This document shows positions 23,776 to 34,433 of a stretch of DNA of 53,262 bases, in pieces. The notes below the pieces were generated by a model, which was given only the letters and a program-made list of their open reading frames with translations, had not been told where the DNA came from and did not search any database. A program made the translations under genes and the position numbers. The DNA is taken from contig JAWQRO010000132.1 of assembly GCA_033557835.1 (NCBI GenBank), positions 1-53,262 on the forward strand. Direction: 5' to 3'. This stretch comes from Helochares maculicollis. Lineage: Eukaryota > Arthropoda > Insecta > Coleoptera > Hydrophilidae. Each line of letters starts with the position of its first letter. Within the stretch, counting starts at the first letter, position 1.

Positions 23776-26050
23776 TGGATATAATACCAACTAAATAAAC
23801 TTTAAATTGAATGTACAGTATTATTAATATTTGGATATTTTAGAAATTAATTTGTAACACTTGTTATCTTTCCCTTTTTGATGCATTGATACTCTAAGCT
23901 CATGTATAACTCGAGTAAATTATGTTGTAATATTCTTTTATCAAATCTATAAAGAACGAAAAGTTTATTGTGTATTTTATTTTAAAATTATAGAGTAAAC
24001 ATGAATTTATAATTTTTATTTAGCTAGAACTGTACAATGTGTTCTTGCACAAAAAGTCAATATACACATATGATAAGAATTTTTAGCTCTCTAGGATTTG
24101 GTAAGAAGTCAACATGGTAGTTTTATGTGCAAGAGTTTGCAGTGTTAATGGTTTTTATTCGAACAGTACATAGTAAGTAAAGCAATGAGATGGTTACATT
24201 TTTTGTGGAAAACCAGATAGGGTGGGTGAGAACTGGCTGTAGTATCCATGATGTTCAAGATAAAAGTGCCTGTTTGTTCCACAAGATTTCAATACTGCAT
24301 AGATATAACATCAAATGTTTTTTTTTGTTTTTTTAAGAATGCTTAAATGTCACTTTTATCAAATAATATCCAAAAATACAGGTGACTAATATCTTTTCTT
24401 TACTTGGCCCCAATTCATTACATTATTATGGACAATGTTTTGCATATTTTGAGATAGTCATAGGCCAATTTATTTGGTTTCTGGGTGAAAAACTTAAATA
24501 ATTTTAAAAATCAGCATAATTCTATTGATAGAGTTCTGCAAAGAGTAGAACAAGTAGTAGTCAGAAAGAGATCCACGTCTGGACTGTACGTTGGATGCTA
24601 CAAAAATTGCCAACGAAGCGCTTGCAATTTTTTGTGTGATCCGGCATTGGATAGCTTTTCAAATATTAAATTTGCATCATTTCCTATTAATTGCTTACAC
24701 AGATTTCTTCCCTTTGTCGTAATAATATTGCAAAGTATATCACAAGTTTCCCGTATAATCTTTATTTTTAAACACATACACTTTTCTAGGCATTATTAAT
24801 TTGCACATTCATTTACTATAAGTTAAATTTACAAATATTACATATTACCATCACAATAACTATCGGTGACAATAGGAGATAACAACAAACTGTATGTCTA
24901 TATGTGTATATGTATTTTTTGTTATAAAATTAAAATTGTGTAGCAAATAAATGAGCTTTATGAACATTTCCAAATTGGATTGCAGCTGACAATCATATAA
25001 GTCATTTTTGTATTGGCTGGTGCACAAAAACCAGTAGTGCCATCTATAAACTGTGCAAATAACTTATTTCCACCAAGATTCACTTTCATCCCTGCAATGG
25101 TTGCTGGTAGCAATAGCACATTTCCTTACTTCACAAGTTGAGCATGAGCAATTCTTAGTAAAAACGTTAATACATGTTGCTGAAAATTTTTGAAATTTAC
25201 CGGCCCCTCTTTGAAGATACCTATATTGTTTTTATGTGAAAATTCATTAACATTTCCGTTTACATTTTTTCCATACTATGTATTTATTTGATCGGGAAAT
25301 CAGTAAACATTAAGGTAAATATTTATGATTACATAATTAGCTTATTCTATAGTAATCTAGTATGTGATAAAATGATAACTAGCCATAGAAATTACTTACA
25401 ATTAACAGATCAGTCAGGGGTTGAGCTAATTTTTCCAGCACATACTTGATTTCTGTCCACAGCTCATTTGATTTAAACTCGTATCGATATTTTTTGAATA
25501 GCGAATGTCCAGTTCGCAAAACGCCATTAATTACGTTGAAATCTCCGGTGGAGAACTTCTCTACCATTTGAGTGATTAACTCTGGCCATTTCATTGGGAA
25601 ATCAGTCTTGCCAATAATACTAATAGCATCGCTCAATTGCTTTTGGATTGCTTCAGGGGAGCTTAACATGAGCGAAACGATTAAGCCTTTTACGGCTGAC
25701 CGGTCTGCTTCATGTATTCTGTCTTGCTGGTCGTCTGTTACCATCCAATTTCTCTTGATATAATTTTTAAAGGCAATTGCTCCTGCTACTCTTATAATCA
25801 TATCCATTTCTGGTTTCGCAATCAAATGCAATAGCAATATGGGGTAATTCTGGTTTACTTCGACTCCTTCGAGAAATTTTTCGGCTGGAAATGCATTTGT
25901 CATGAGGTGTTATTGCTAAGGGGGGTGAATTACGTTTGAAATGAGGCACCAAATGCATCACTTACCTGGTCGTCGGATATTCAAATCGGGGCTCAAGGTT
26001 TGTTGTAGATACTGGCCCAAAGTGACCAGGTTTTCGTTAGACACTTCCAT
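18997..26050 (-). CDS. Cse1: exportin-2 / Cse1 (CAS), importin-alpha re-exporter
   Basis: Thirteen minus-strand exons join in phase: 26050-25966, 25884-25400, 22720-22520, 22436-22269, 22149-22020, 21925-21572, 21491-21293, 21210-21107, 21019-20771, 20689-20484, 19894-19629, 19529-19222 and 19151-18997. They total 2910 nt, 969 aa plus stop (human CSE1L 971). The start MEVSNENLVTLGQYLQ aligns with the family N-terminus. The importin-beta N-terminal domain (AEKFLEGVE, FKNYIKRNW) spans residues about 29-100, and the rest is HEAT repeats. Recognisable conserved blocks include SDAISIIGKTDFPMKWPEL, FYSLNFQDLPEFFEDN, NPSKPHFNHY, FQKLIASKANDH and DTPSYQT. With Ran-GTP the protein carries importin alpha from nucleus to cytoplasm. 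Intron 2 (22721-25399) is by far the longest and has transposon debris. No broken exon is seen. Confidence 0.97.
23731..23769. repeat. (AT)n microsatellite
   Basis: About 19 uninterrupted AT dinucleotides inside Cse1 intron 2. It is likely polymorphic in length. Confidence 0.97.
24494..24790 (-). mobile_element. decayed mariner-like transposase fragment
   Basis: Read on the minus strand, one open frame gives ...GSHKKLQALRWQFL, a stop, then HPTYSPDV. After a frame change come SDYYLF and YSLQNSIN. This is the order of the C-terminal mariner transposase signature (KLxxLGWExLPHPPYSPDLAPSDYHLFxSLQ), which carries the third catalytic Asp region. At least one in-frame stop and one frameshift make it non-functional. 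Upstream residues (NLCKQL) resemble the preceding YxxQL segment. Terminal repeats and TA target duplication could not be found, so only an internal remnant is left. It sits antisense to the plus strand, in the same sense as the Cse1 transcript. Confidence 0.7.
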
Positions 26051-29000
26051 GGTAGTCGAATAAACTAAATATTAATGGATAGCACTTATATTATTGAAAG
26101 AAACGGTTGACTTAACCTAAGATTAATTTTCAAACGGACAGGCTGATAAACGCCGGCCTTAGAATGACATCTAAGCGCGGTAAAAAGTTCGGCTACGATT
26201 GCCTAGATGGCGACAGCTTTTAAACGAAGTTGCTTAAAATAAGTGTGATTTTCGATTATAGCGAGCGCGAAAAGTCTTATCAGTTATTAACTGTGGTTAT
26301 ACGCTTCGTGTGGGTGCTAGGGTGATGAATTGAAATTGATTATACACAACAGTGTGTTTTTAAATGAAAGTGAGCGGATGTTTTTCGTGTTTGGTGGTTT
26401 TAGTGCCCAAGAATGTGTATGAGGGTTGCAGTTGGCGCAACTGGATGTCAAGCGATTTAAATTTTAATGCGTTTCAATTTAAATGTTGAAATGCTATATT
26501 TTAGCTGGTACGTATTATATCTTTTGGTTATAATATGCAGCTAATAATTAATAATATACATAGTGACGCAAATATATTACATTGTTTGGTTTGCTAACGT
26601 AGCGTAATTGGTATATCAGTTTGAAAGATTTAGGGGGCTTTATACGCAGGTGGTTTCCTGCATTTGAAATGGATTGTAGTGTAATATGAAATCAAAAGCG
26701 CTAATTATAGTTTTGTTGAAAAAACTATAAACGCTGTAGAAATCGAACTATTATTTTAGATTTGTGCTTGGCCCATACTTCAGCTTGTTCATTATAATCT
26801 TATAATAAAATCAAACTTTTTGGCTTTACTATGTTCAGTTATCGAGTAATCCCAAAACTTAGTAAACTCTTAAGTTGAAACTTTTCATGTAGTTTTAAAG
26901 TCTACTTAAAAAAAAATAAGAGTAAAATTTCTAATTTCTTATATTAAGAAGACGAGTTAATTTAAATGATAGTAAATATATTTGTATTCTAAACAAATGA
27001 AAAATATAATTTTATAGGTATAGTGTATTAGTGTATTTTGTTATTCCGATATAGGTAAAACGCTAAGCAAACGTTACTGTTACTGTTTACTGTTTTTTTG
27101 TAATGATAGTAATTGCAGTCATCTTAATTCTCTTTGAATATTATAACTTTTATAGTGATTTCATTTGCTTGTGTGGCTGTATTTCTGAGGTGGAAGGTAT
27201 GATATATTCTTTTAATGTAGCTTTGTTGTCTGAATCGCATTTTTTGTCATTTTTTAATAAATGAAAAAAGAGCGAAAATATATCCTAATCTGCCTATAAA
27301 AAATTGTACTCGGAAAAGACAGATACTTAAAGAATAAAAATACGCTGACCCCAACAACAAAATAAAAAAAAACTATTTGACAGCAATGTTTTTTATTTGA
27401 TTTATAATTATATATTCTCAATAGGCCAAGTATTTAATTAAATATATCGTACAAGTCAAGGAAGCTAAGAAAATTAAATTAGTTTAATAAGAAAAAACAA
27501 GCAGTCTCTTTTATTACATGCATGATAGGCCAAATGAGAATCAAACGCACGATATTACTCATATTAACAGTCGTAAAGAGCATCGATAAATCTTAAGTAT
27601 AGGCAACTAAACTTCCAAATATTTGATCGGCAATAGAAATAGAAGGTATAGGTGTTCGGTGCCTTGCCTTGATTTTTAGTTGGCGATTTAGCGGATAATT
27701 GTGACAAACTGTTACGTCGATATTTCATCTAAAGTAATTATATCACCAATTTCTTCGTTTTAAACATCAATAAACTTCAAAATCACGTATGTTGCGATGT
27801 CTTTTTTGCGTCACTTTTAATAGTTGAAAAATGGTAAAGTCCATCTTTATACAGTTACTTTCAGATAATCTTTCTCGAGTTCAAAAGTACCGCGTGCGAA
27901 GCGCCTGTGTGAATGACGAGCTATAGTAAAAGCTGTATTTACCATTCCCTCCGATTAAAAAAGGTCGCGAGATGTCGCCACTACTCGTTAGATCACTTGA
28001 CAGCTTCTGAATATAGAATGATCGCAAAATGTGTACCATAGTATCACCAGTATTTTTATAATAAATTTGCTTATCAGACTTGATTTCTAATATATCCAAG
28101 ACGCACGAAAGTGGTTATTATCAACGTCCTATCCATCGTGATTTAAAGGCCAGGATCATATTAGGAAACGGTAAGCAGATTGGAAATATTGTTTATACTA
28201 TAATCGATATTCTCTAAAATTAATTTCTAGTTTTAATTATTAACTGTAAGGTACTTTTAATCCTCGTTGGTAAATACAAGTGGCTTTTGATACTAAAATA
28301 CGCAATCACAAGTACTTTTCTTGATAAGCGGAGACTTGTGACGAATTTTTTAATGTACAGCTCATATATAACTGCTGTAAAACAACAGCACCAATGTAAA
28401 CTTGGTGATATGTACATAATTCAAGTTACTTAAGATGTGTTAATTATTTTAAACTCGTCGGACGATTAAGGTTTGTTTTATTTTAATTGTTTCTAATGGA
28501 ACTTGGCTTGGTATTTATTGCCTATTGGGAAGAGTTTCAGCATCTTGATGGTTTTTGGAGAGCATAAAGTTATTAACAGAACCACCAGTTTGAAGTATCC
28601 AAGTTATTTGTCAACAATTAAAGCTAATTTACATAACTAGTTGTTAGTTATATGTATTAAAGCCTGCTTTTCTTTTAAACGTTGTTGTGTTGATGTTGCT
28701 TTTACATCTGTTCAACTGGATTGAGTCGTTATTATATAGTCAATTGCTCATGTTTTTCAATTGTTGTGGTTAATTAACGGTCATAGTTTATATAAAAGTG
28801 GCTAAAAGATTCTGTGAACTTTCTGTGAAAGAAGTAAGTGAACTTAGGTGAAGTATAGTTACTCTTAAAGTTCGGTGGATTACTTCTTTAGTTATCGAAT
28901 CACATGATGGTTTGGCTATGCATGATTTTGATAAGTCACATCTTGTGTTACTAGTGCGATTTTAGTTAAAGCTCAATTATCAGATATACCGATTGAAATA

Positions 29001-31359
29001 ATGAGTGAAAGAATCATATTTTTTATTTAACTAACAGACTCATTCCAAAGGAGAAAATATCTGACAATTTGCTGCCGTGTCTGCTTATCAATTAAGCTTG
29101 TTTGTTGCAAATTTCTGTGTACGTATGATGAGGAGAGAATGTCATTCGAAAATTAGGCATTCATGATTATTTTCTGCTTGCGATTTTTTAAGCATCTCTA
29201 CTATTGTCTGGCATAACCCAATCCCCGCTGTCGCTTATCCTGATTAATATCTATACAAGTCGTCCGTTAAACTGGATAGAACCATAAAAAGAGGAATGAG
29301 ATTTAGATCGAATTTGCACTTCTTTTAGAGATTATCTACAAGTTTTTTTGTAAACCGTTATCAATCAAATTCCAAAATCTGCTTAGTTTGCTAAAGAGCA
29401 ACGAACGAGAAGTCTACATATATCAGATTTTTAAAATTTATAAATAATTATCAATTGATAATAATAAATAATCTCTTGATAAGATATTCTAAATTAGTTA
29501 ATCCGAGCAATTTTGCTTATTTATATAAATACTGCGAATTTACAGGTCTACTACAATTTGGCACAAAACTTGCAGATTCGATAAAACAAACAATCCTGGT
29601 GTTAATTTCGAAACTCTTATGGACCTTCAACTGAACTCCGTGAAAAATAAAAAAGTCTTAGCAAGCATTCAAATTCAATGTATGGATTGATGATCGCCTG
29701 AGGCTTCTTTCAATCTGGGTATATCCCGCTTTTATCTGGTTTTCATACGTACATATTTTGATTTCTCCAACGACATAATACTTATAATATACATAATAGA
29801 ATTATTAAAACCCGGTTGGATTGATTATATTCAACGATTTTGCATTTAATTAGCAAATTAATGGCATGAGTAATAAGCCGTGCTAAATCGCAGGCATCTA
29901 CTACCTGTAGTAATCTTTATCGGTTCAAGAAAAGTTGAACTTTGATCGTCTCATAAATATGTAAATGCTTGCCACAACGCCCATTAATACCTACCATTTT
30001 ATAAGATAAATAATAAAAAAACACAGTCACGAGTTTTTATTTTTTCAATATTATTTTTATGCTTGCGTTGCAACCTTCTTCCATTCTAAATAACACAAAC
30101 CAGATTCGGTTACATTAGGATGGACGGGCGCGCGCCATTAATCTTGTTAAAATTTTTGAATGAGTTAAATGAATAAAATGTATCTTTTGGACAACTTCCG
30201 GTTTGTATTGCCAGCGACACCTACGCAAAAATAAACATTATTCCAATATTTGGATGCTTTTTATCTTGATTAACCGAAATTTTAAAACTAATCATCCGAA
30301 AGCGCTAAAATTTTCATTTGTACAAAATTGTCATAAAAGCAACTTTTTCTCCTTGTCATGTAAAGCGCAAGAAAACGAGGTCGGATATATTAAAGACTGT
30401 TTTTGGAGTATCGATAAAAGTTTATTTTTACAAATATTTATCGGCTTAGCCTATTGCAAAAATTAGCCGCTCGCCGGTTTTGTTGTCTGCAATCTTATCA
30501 TCGTTGATGCAAGATAACATATTTGAGATCTTCACTTATCGCCCCTGACTGAAGATTATAAACCATCCTATCTTGACATTGAATTTCATTTCGAGCATCT
30601 AGCAAATTTGAAACGTAATAAATTTCTCCAATTTTACAAGTGAGGTTTAAAAATAAATAGGATAATCATCGCATTTTTTCTATTTTTGGTCCTCCTAGAA
30701 ATAAAATTTTGCCCTGCTCTATGAATTTTGCATGTTTATCGTGTCGCAAACCTAAGCATTTGATTTTAATGTGCTCACGAGCGCCTGCTGTTCAAAGAAG
30801 TAAATAATTACGTTTACTCATGGTTGGTAAATCCGTATTTTCCACGAGAAAAAAAACCGTCCTTTGTAAAATGCAAATGAAGTTAATTCCGACATTAAAC
30901 TGCGCTCTACTAAGTGGTAGCTAAAAACTTGATGCTGCATGTTTACAATGCGAATTATCGATAAAACTTGCTACTTAAACATATTTTTATAGATTTCGTG
31001 CAACTATGTCTCCGAAACAGGAAAAAACATTAGATAAGTCAAACTGAACGCGTTAAAATAATTGAAATTTCGATATTCTATGCTCACGTTACCAAGGAAC
31101 CTAATATAAAGGCTATTTTTATTTGTAAAATTACTGTTTATTCATTTGGATTAAATCATGACTCATTTATATTATTTCGCCTTGCGTTTAGAAAACAGAT
31201 TAGGCTTTCTTTTGTCCTAGGAGTTGTATTTTTATGCAGTCTGATTGCTAGGACTCTACACTAATTTGGGCATTTCTGGTCACTTTCAGATGCGCGTTGA
31301 GGCGGGAGGACTTTGATCGTAAAAGTGTGAATCTAATTTTTTGACTGAAACCTCTCTGA
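26051..31359. other. 5.3 kb intergenic region upstream of Cse1 and ADAT3
   Basis: This region lies between the divergent starts of Cse1 (minus) and ADAT3 (plus), so it holds both promoters. The first 400 bases beyond the Cse1 ATG are CpG-richer, as at a promoter, and carry two tiny plus-strand open frames (26164-26223, 19 aa; 26364-26489, 41 aa) of unknown worth. The middle has a dense run of TGATAA sites (28070-29483). No exon with recognisable homology is seen. Confidence 0.65.
28070..29483. promoter_or_regulatory. cluster of TGATAA (GATA-factor) sites, possible enhancer
   Basis: TGATAA or its complement occurs at 28071, 28118, 28322, 28929, 28977, 29085, 29358, 29448, 29456 and 29477, ten times in 1.4 kb. 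Five of these extend to TGATAAG. From a base composition of about 34% A, 34% T, 16% G (a hand estimate) roughly two TGATAA would be expected. WGATAR is the animal GATA factor site; TGATAAG is the form enriched near gut genes in Drosophila. Enhancer activity and target gene are inference. Confidence 0.4.
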
Positions 31360-32511
31360 ATGATGAGCGCTCCAAAGCGAAGGAAAATTGCCAATTTCGA
31401 AATGAGCGACTCTAGTCAGGCTTTGCTGTACCCGGTTTTGCCCGATGAATTGCTAGAGGACACCCCGACGATCGATGTTTTTGTCGACGAAATTGTGGAC
31501 AAGCGCAAAATTTCGGAAATTGTAGTTAATTTAAACAAAACGTTACCAATTCCCGACCTAAGCCATTTAAAACGAATCAAGTGTAATGAGGTGCTGCTTT
31601 GCCCTCGGTCAGAAGAAATTCACCTACCTGCAGATGTGTACCCGTTTTTGATTAAATTAGGTTTCAAAACCGAATTACTTAAAAATAGCATTCGAATAAC
31701 GAAAGTGGCCGCTATACCTCCTAAAGTTAGGAAGCAATTTGAAAAGGTCAATACTTTATGGCCGTGCAATTTCCATCCGAATAAATACCTTGAAAAATTA
31801 TCTACTAATACGCTATTTTCAAAAAGTGAACTTGAACAACACGTTATTTATATGAAGGTAGCTCTGGACTTAGCTAAGTTTGTCCAAGAACACTTGGCAA
31901 CTAAGAAACTACAAGGCGTTGTGGTTGTAGATCCCAGGTCTAACTCTTTGGTAGCTGTTGGCTATGACCAGTCCAAGGTTAATCCAGTAAAGCATTCGGT
32001 TATGGTGGCCGTGGATAATGTCGCTAAGACTCAAGGTGGGGGCGCTTGGAGTTCTGGGGATGAAGATGAAGAGAAGGGGGACCAAAAACAATGTAGTAGA
32101 CTGACTGACGAGGAAAAATTAAACAGCGGAAAATTAGAAATGGAGGGATCCAAAATTGTTACTGATAAAACAAATGATCTGAAAGGCATTCCTTACAAAA
32201 TGCAAGAATACTTGCGAAAATTGTACCCAACTGTGAAGTTTGGCGCGCCGCAGTACAAGCGCAAAGAAGAGTTGGAGAAACCGGAAGATGGGCCATACCT
32301 ATGCACGAATTATGATATTTACACCACTGAAGAGCCTTGCGTTATGTGTTCCATGGCTTTGATCCATAGTAGAGTTAGAAGAGTATTTTTCGGAAGAAAA
32401 TCATGCAAAGGAGGCTTGATTTCCACTTGTAAAATTCACTGCGTAAAGGACTTGAATCACCATTTCGAAGTCTTCGGTGGACTTTTGGAGCAGGAGCTCC
32501 ACGAATCATGA
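31360..32511 (+). CDS. ADAT3: ADAT3/Tad3, non-catalytic subunit of the tRNA A34-to-inosine deaminase
   Basis: A single uninterrupted frame of 383 codons. The N-terminal part (residues about 20-200) is the ADAT3-specific region (YPVLPDELLEDTPTIDVFVDE). The C-terminal cytidine/deoxycytidylate-deaminase fold has the zinc ligands H212 and the PCVMC motif (C327, C330). The HSV triplet at 212-214 replaces the catalytic HAE of ADAT2; loss of the Glu marks the structural subunit that pairs with ADAT2 to edit the wobble adenosine of tRNAs. Between the two halves of the deaminase fold lies an acidic, low-complexity insert (about residues 229-280, SSGDEDEEKGDQ). Length is slightly above the usual 350-370. 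Start: two ATGs in tandem at 31360 and 31363 follow an upstream in-frame stop region; either may be used. The gene is intronless in its coding part. Confidence 0.95.
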   Translation: MMSAPKRRKIANFEMSDSSQALLYPVLPDELLEDTPTIDVFVDEIVDKRKISEIVVNLNKTLPIPDLSHLKRIKCNEVLLCPRSEEIHLPADVYPFLIKLGFKTELLKNSIRITKVAAIPPKVRKQFEKVNTLWPCNFHPNKYLEKLSTNTLFSKSELEQHVIYMKVALDLAKFVQEHLATKKLQGVVVVDPRSNSLVAVGYDQSKVNPVKHSVMVAVDNVAKTQGGGAWSSGDEDEEKGDQKQCSRLTDEEKLNSGKLEMEGSKIVTDKTNDLKGIPYKMQEYLRKLYPTVKFGAPQYKRKEELEKPEDGPYLCTNYDIYTTEEPCVMCSMALIHSRVRRVFFGRKSCKGGLISTCKIHCVKDLNHHFEVFGGLLEQELHES

Positions 32512-33004
32512 CGCCTTGCTTCCTCGCAGAAACACTTAATAATGACCATATATTTTATCTTCTTTATATAAACACTTGAAAATAGTTGGTTGAAATTCTA
32601 TCTCCTTAAAAATTCCTCTAACTTCTCAGCCCAGTTCTAAGCAGTAAAAAAGTCGTTAAATAATGTTTGCAGTCCTATTTTTAAATGCGTCTATTCTTTT
32701 TTACAAGGGCATCTAATTGACCAAATTAATAAGCCATTTAGTTAAATGAATCGGCGAATTTGATCCTGTAATTTAAGATTATATCGCCTAACTTGAAGAG
32801 CCCGGGTAATTTTTGCACGCAAATTGCTTAAAAGCGGTTGAAATTTGCGAAAAATTCCTGAAATTACTACATTAATTGCTGGGTGACATTATTTACAATG
32901 ACTAGCTATTATGAAAAAAATGTTGTCATGTGAACCTCACTGGAATCTTCAGTTGCGCATTGTTTATGAAGTAAGCAATTATTTGACCAAGATGCCAGAG
33001 GTTC

Positions 33005-33010
33005 AATAAA
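33005..33010 (+). terminator. candidate poly(A) signal, ADAT3
   Basis: AATAAA about 490 bases after the ADAT3 stop, the first good plus-strand hexamer downstream of it. Confidence 0.35.
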
Positions 33011-33143
33011 GATAGAGTTATATCATTTTGTGTATATATTTTGTTTCAGTACAATTTATGGCTGCAAAGAGTTTATGATTTTGGGTATAACATATGATAT
33101 GAATCAATGTTTTTAATTTTGTATAAATTATTTAATCAGTTGT

Positions 33144-33178
33144 GCCGAGCGAAGCAAAGCACTTATTTTATGCCGATT
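33144..33178 (+). repeat. diverged copy of the 33-41 kb palindromic repeat family
   Basis: Shares GCGAAGCAAAGC and then TTATGCCGATT with the 33508 copy, with about 7 extra bases between. It is more diverged than the copies at 33508 and 34379 and is tentative. Confidence 0.45.
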
Positions 33179-33507
33179 AATATTTTAATTTACTAATGGT
33201 TAAGTTGCGATGAGTCACACGAATTGCTGAGACTGAATCCTAAGACGTTTATCACTTATTTTCTGATTTAACTCTCTTCACTTTCACTTCATTTAAGGTG
33301 TTCACTTTACTACGCTGTATTGTGCTATCAACTGACCGGCTTCTCCTATACAGATGTCTTAAGTTTCAGGGATATCCTATAAAATATTTCAGAGTAGACC
33401 AGATATAAATAGTTCTCAAACAGTCGAGATTATTGAATATTCGAAAATTACGATTTGAAATTATATTTTTAAGCGTATTCATTTCTTATCGTATTTCCAT
33501 TCAGCGA

Positions 33508-33560
33508 CGGATGAGTGAGCGAAGTGAACGAATCCGGAGTAAGCAAAGCTTATGCGGATT
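33508..33560 (+). repeat. palindromic dispersed repeat, copy A
   Basis: Begins CGGATGAGTGAGCGAAG and ends AAAGCTTATGCGGATT. Internally it reads CGGAT...AATCCG...CGGATT, so the middle can pair with either end. The second half forms a hairpin AATCCG-GAG-TAAGC / AAA / GCTTA-TG-CGGATT. It matches copy B (34379-34433) over its full length in the opposite orientation. Confidence 0.75.
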
Positions 33561-34378
33561 TTTATGGATCCGGAACTACAAACCTATGGCATAGGAAAAT
33601 AATCTTAATAATTTATATAAGTTGCAAAATTTGCATTCAGTGGAAAAAACACTAACAAACTATCAAATATGAAAAAATCGGGGTGCATTGGCTTAAAACT
33701 ATTTTACGAGCACCTCTTGTTTAATAGGCAACCGGACTTACAAATGAGTCTTCTTGGTCTACCGACTGAGGTAATAAATCCATCAATTTATCGGGTAACC
33801 GAGTCGCTTGACGAAACTGTGGATTATTCAAGAGCATCGACTATCTAGTCGGTTTTGAGTAATGTTAGAGAATCCATTTTTATTATGTGCAGGTTTTGCA
33901 ACTCAAAGACTATTTTCCTTAAAGATAGTTAAGATTCGTAGCTCCAGATCCTAAAAGCAGCAAAAGCATTGCTTACTCGCAGAGTGAAAAGGCAATATGA
34001 AATTAACACGCCTAAATTTATTTTTTCAAAACGCAACTTTCGAAGGTTCAAGAATATCGATTACTTAAGGGTCAGCTATGGTTGGTTTTGGGGAATCCTT
34101 CTTGGTTTTAAAAAAAGCGCGTACTGATGTGAATAATGTGGACATATTGAGTGAAGATAGTTAAATAGCGGAAAAAGTAATATGTGATATTTAGCTATAA
34201 ATAAGTAGGTATGACCTGAAAATTCAACTTGTAAATAAATCTGTCTATAAATGATAGACGAGGTTTAAAGAAGACGTGTTTAATGATTATCTTTGACTGC
34301 ATTTTTTGTAATTTAATTTAGAACGACGAAGTTGAATGTCATATCAAAAAGTAAATGAGCCTCGTAAAATCCACTTAG

Positions 34379-34433
34379 AATCAAATAAGCTCTTCTCTTA
34401 CTTGGGATTCGCCTGCTTTGCTCGCTCATCCCC
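34379..34433 (-). repeat. palindromic dispersed repeat, copy B
   Basis: On the minus strand it begins GGGATGAGCGAGCAAAGC, continues GCGAATCCCAAGTAAG and ends AGCTTATTTGATT. This is collinear with copy A with transitions and a 1-2 base insertion. GGGAT and ATCCC at its first half can pair. Confidence 0.75.

Larger units (their letters stand above)
22721..25399 (-). other. 2.7 kb intron 2 of Cse1
   Basis: AT-rich intron between exons 2 and 3 of Cse1, with an (AT)n run near 23.75 kb and a decayed mariner transposase fragment near 24.5-24.8 kb. Nothing else in it is recognisable. Confidence 0.8.

Noticed and set aside
24485..24799. 104-codon plus-strand frame in Cse1 intron 2
   Set aside because: It is the antisense of the mariner remnant.
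25011..25050. TTGGCTGGTGCACAAAAACC resembling a mariner terminal repeat
   Set aside because: Its orientation would place the element to the right, whereas the transposase remnant is to the left; no partner repeat was found.
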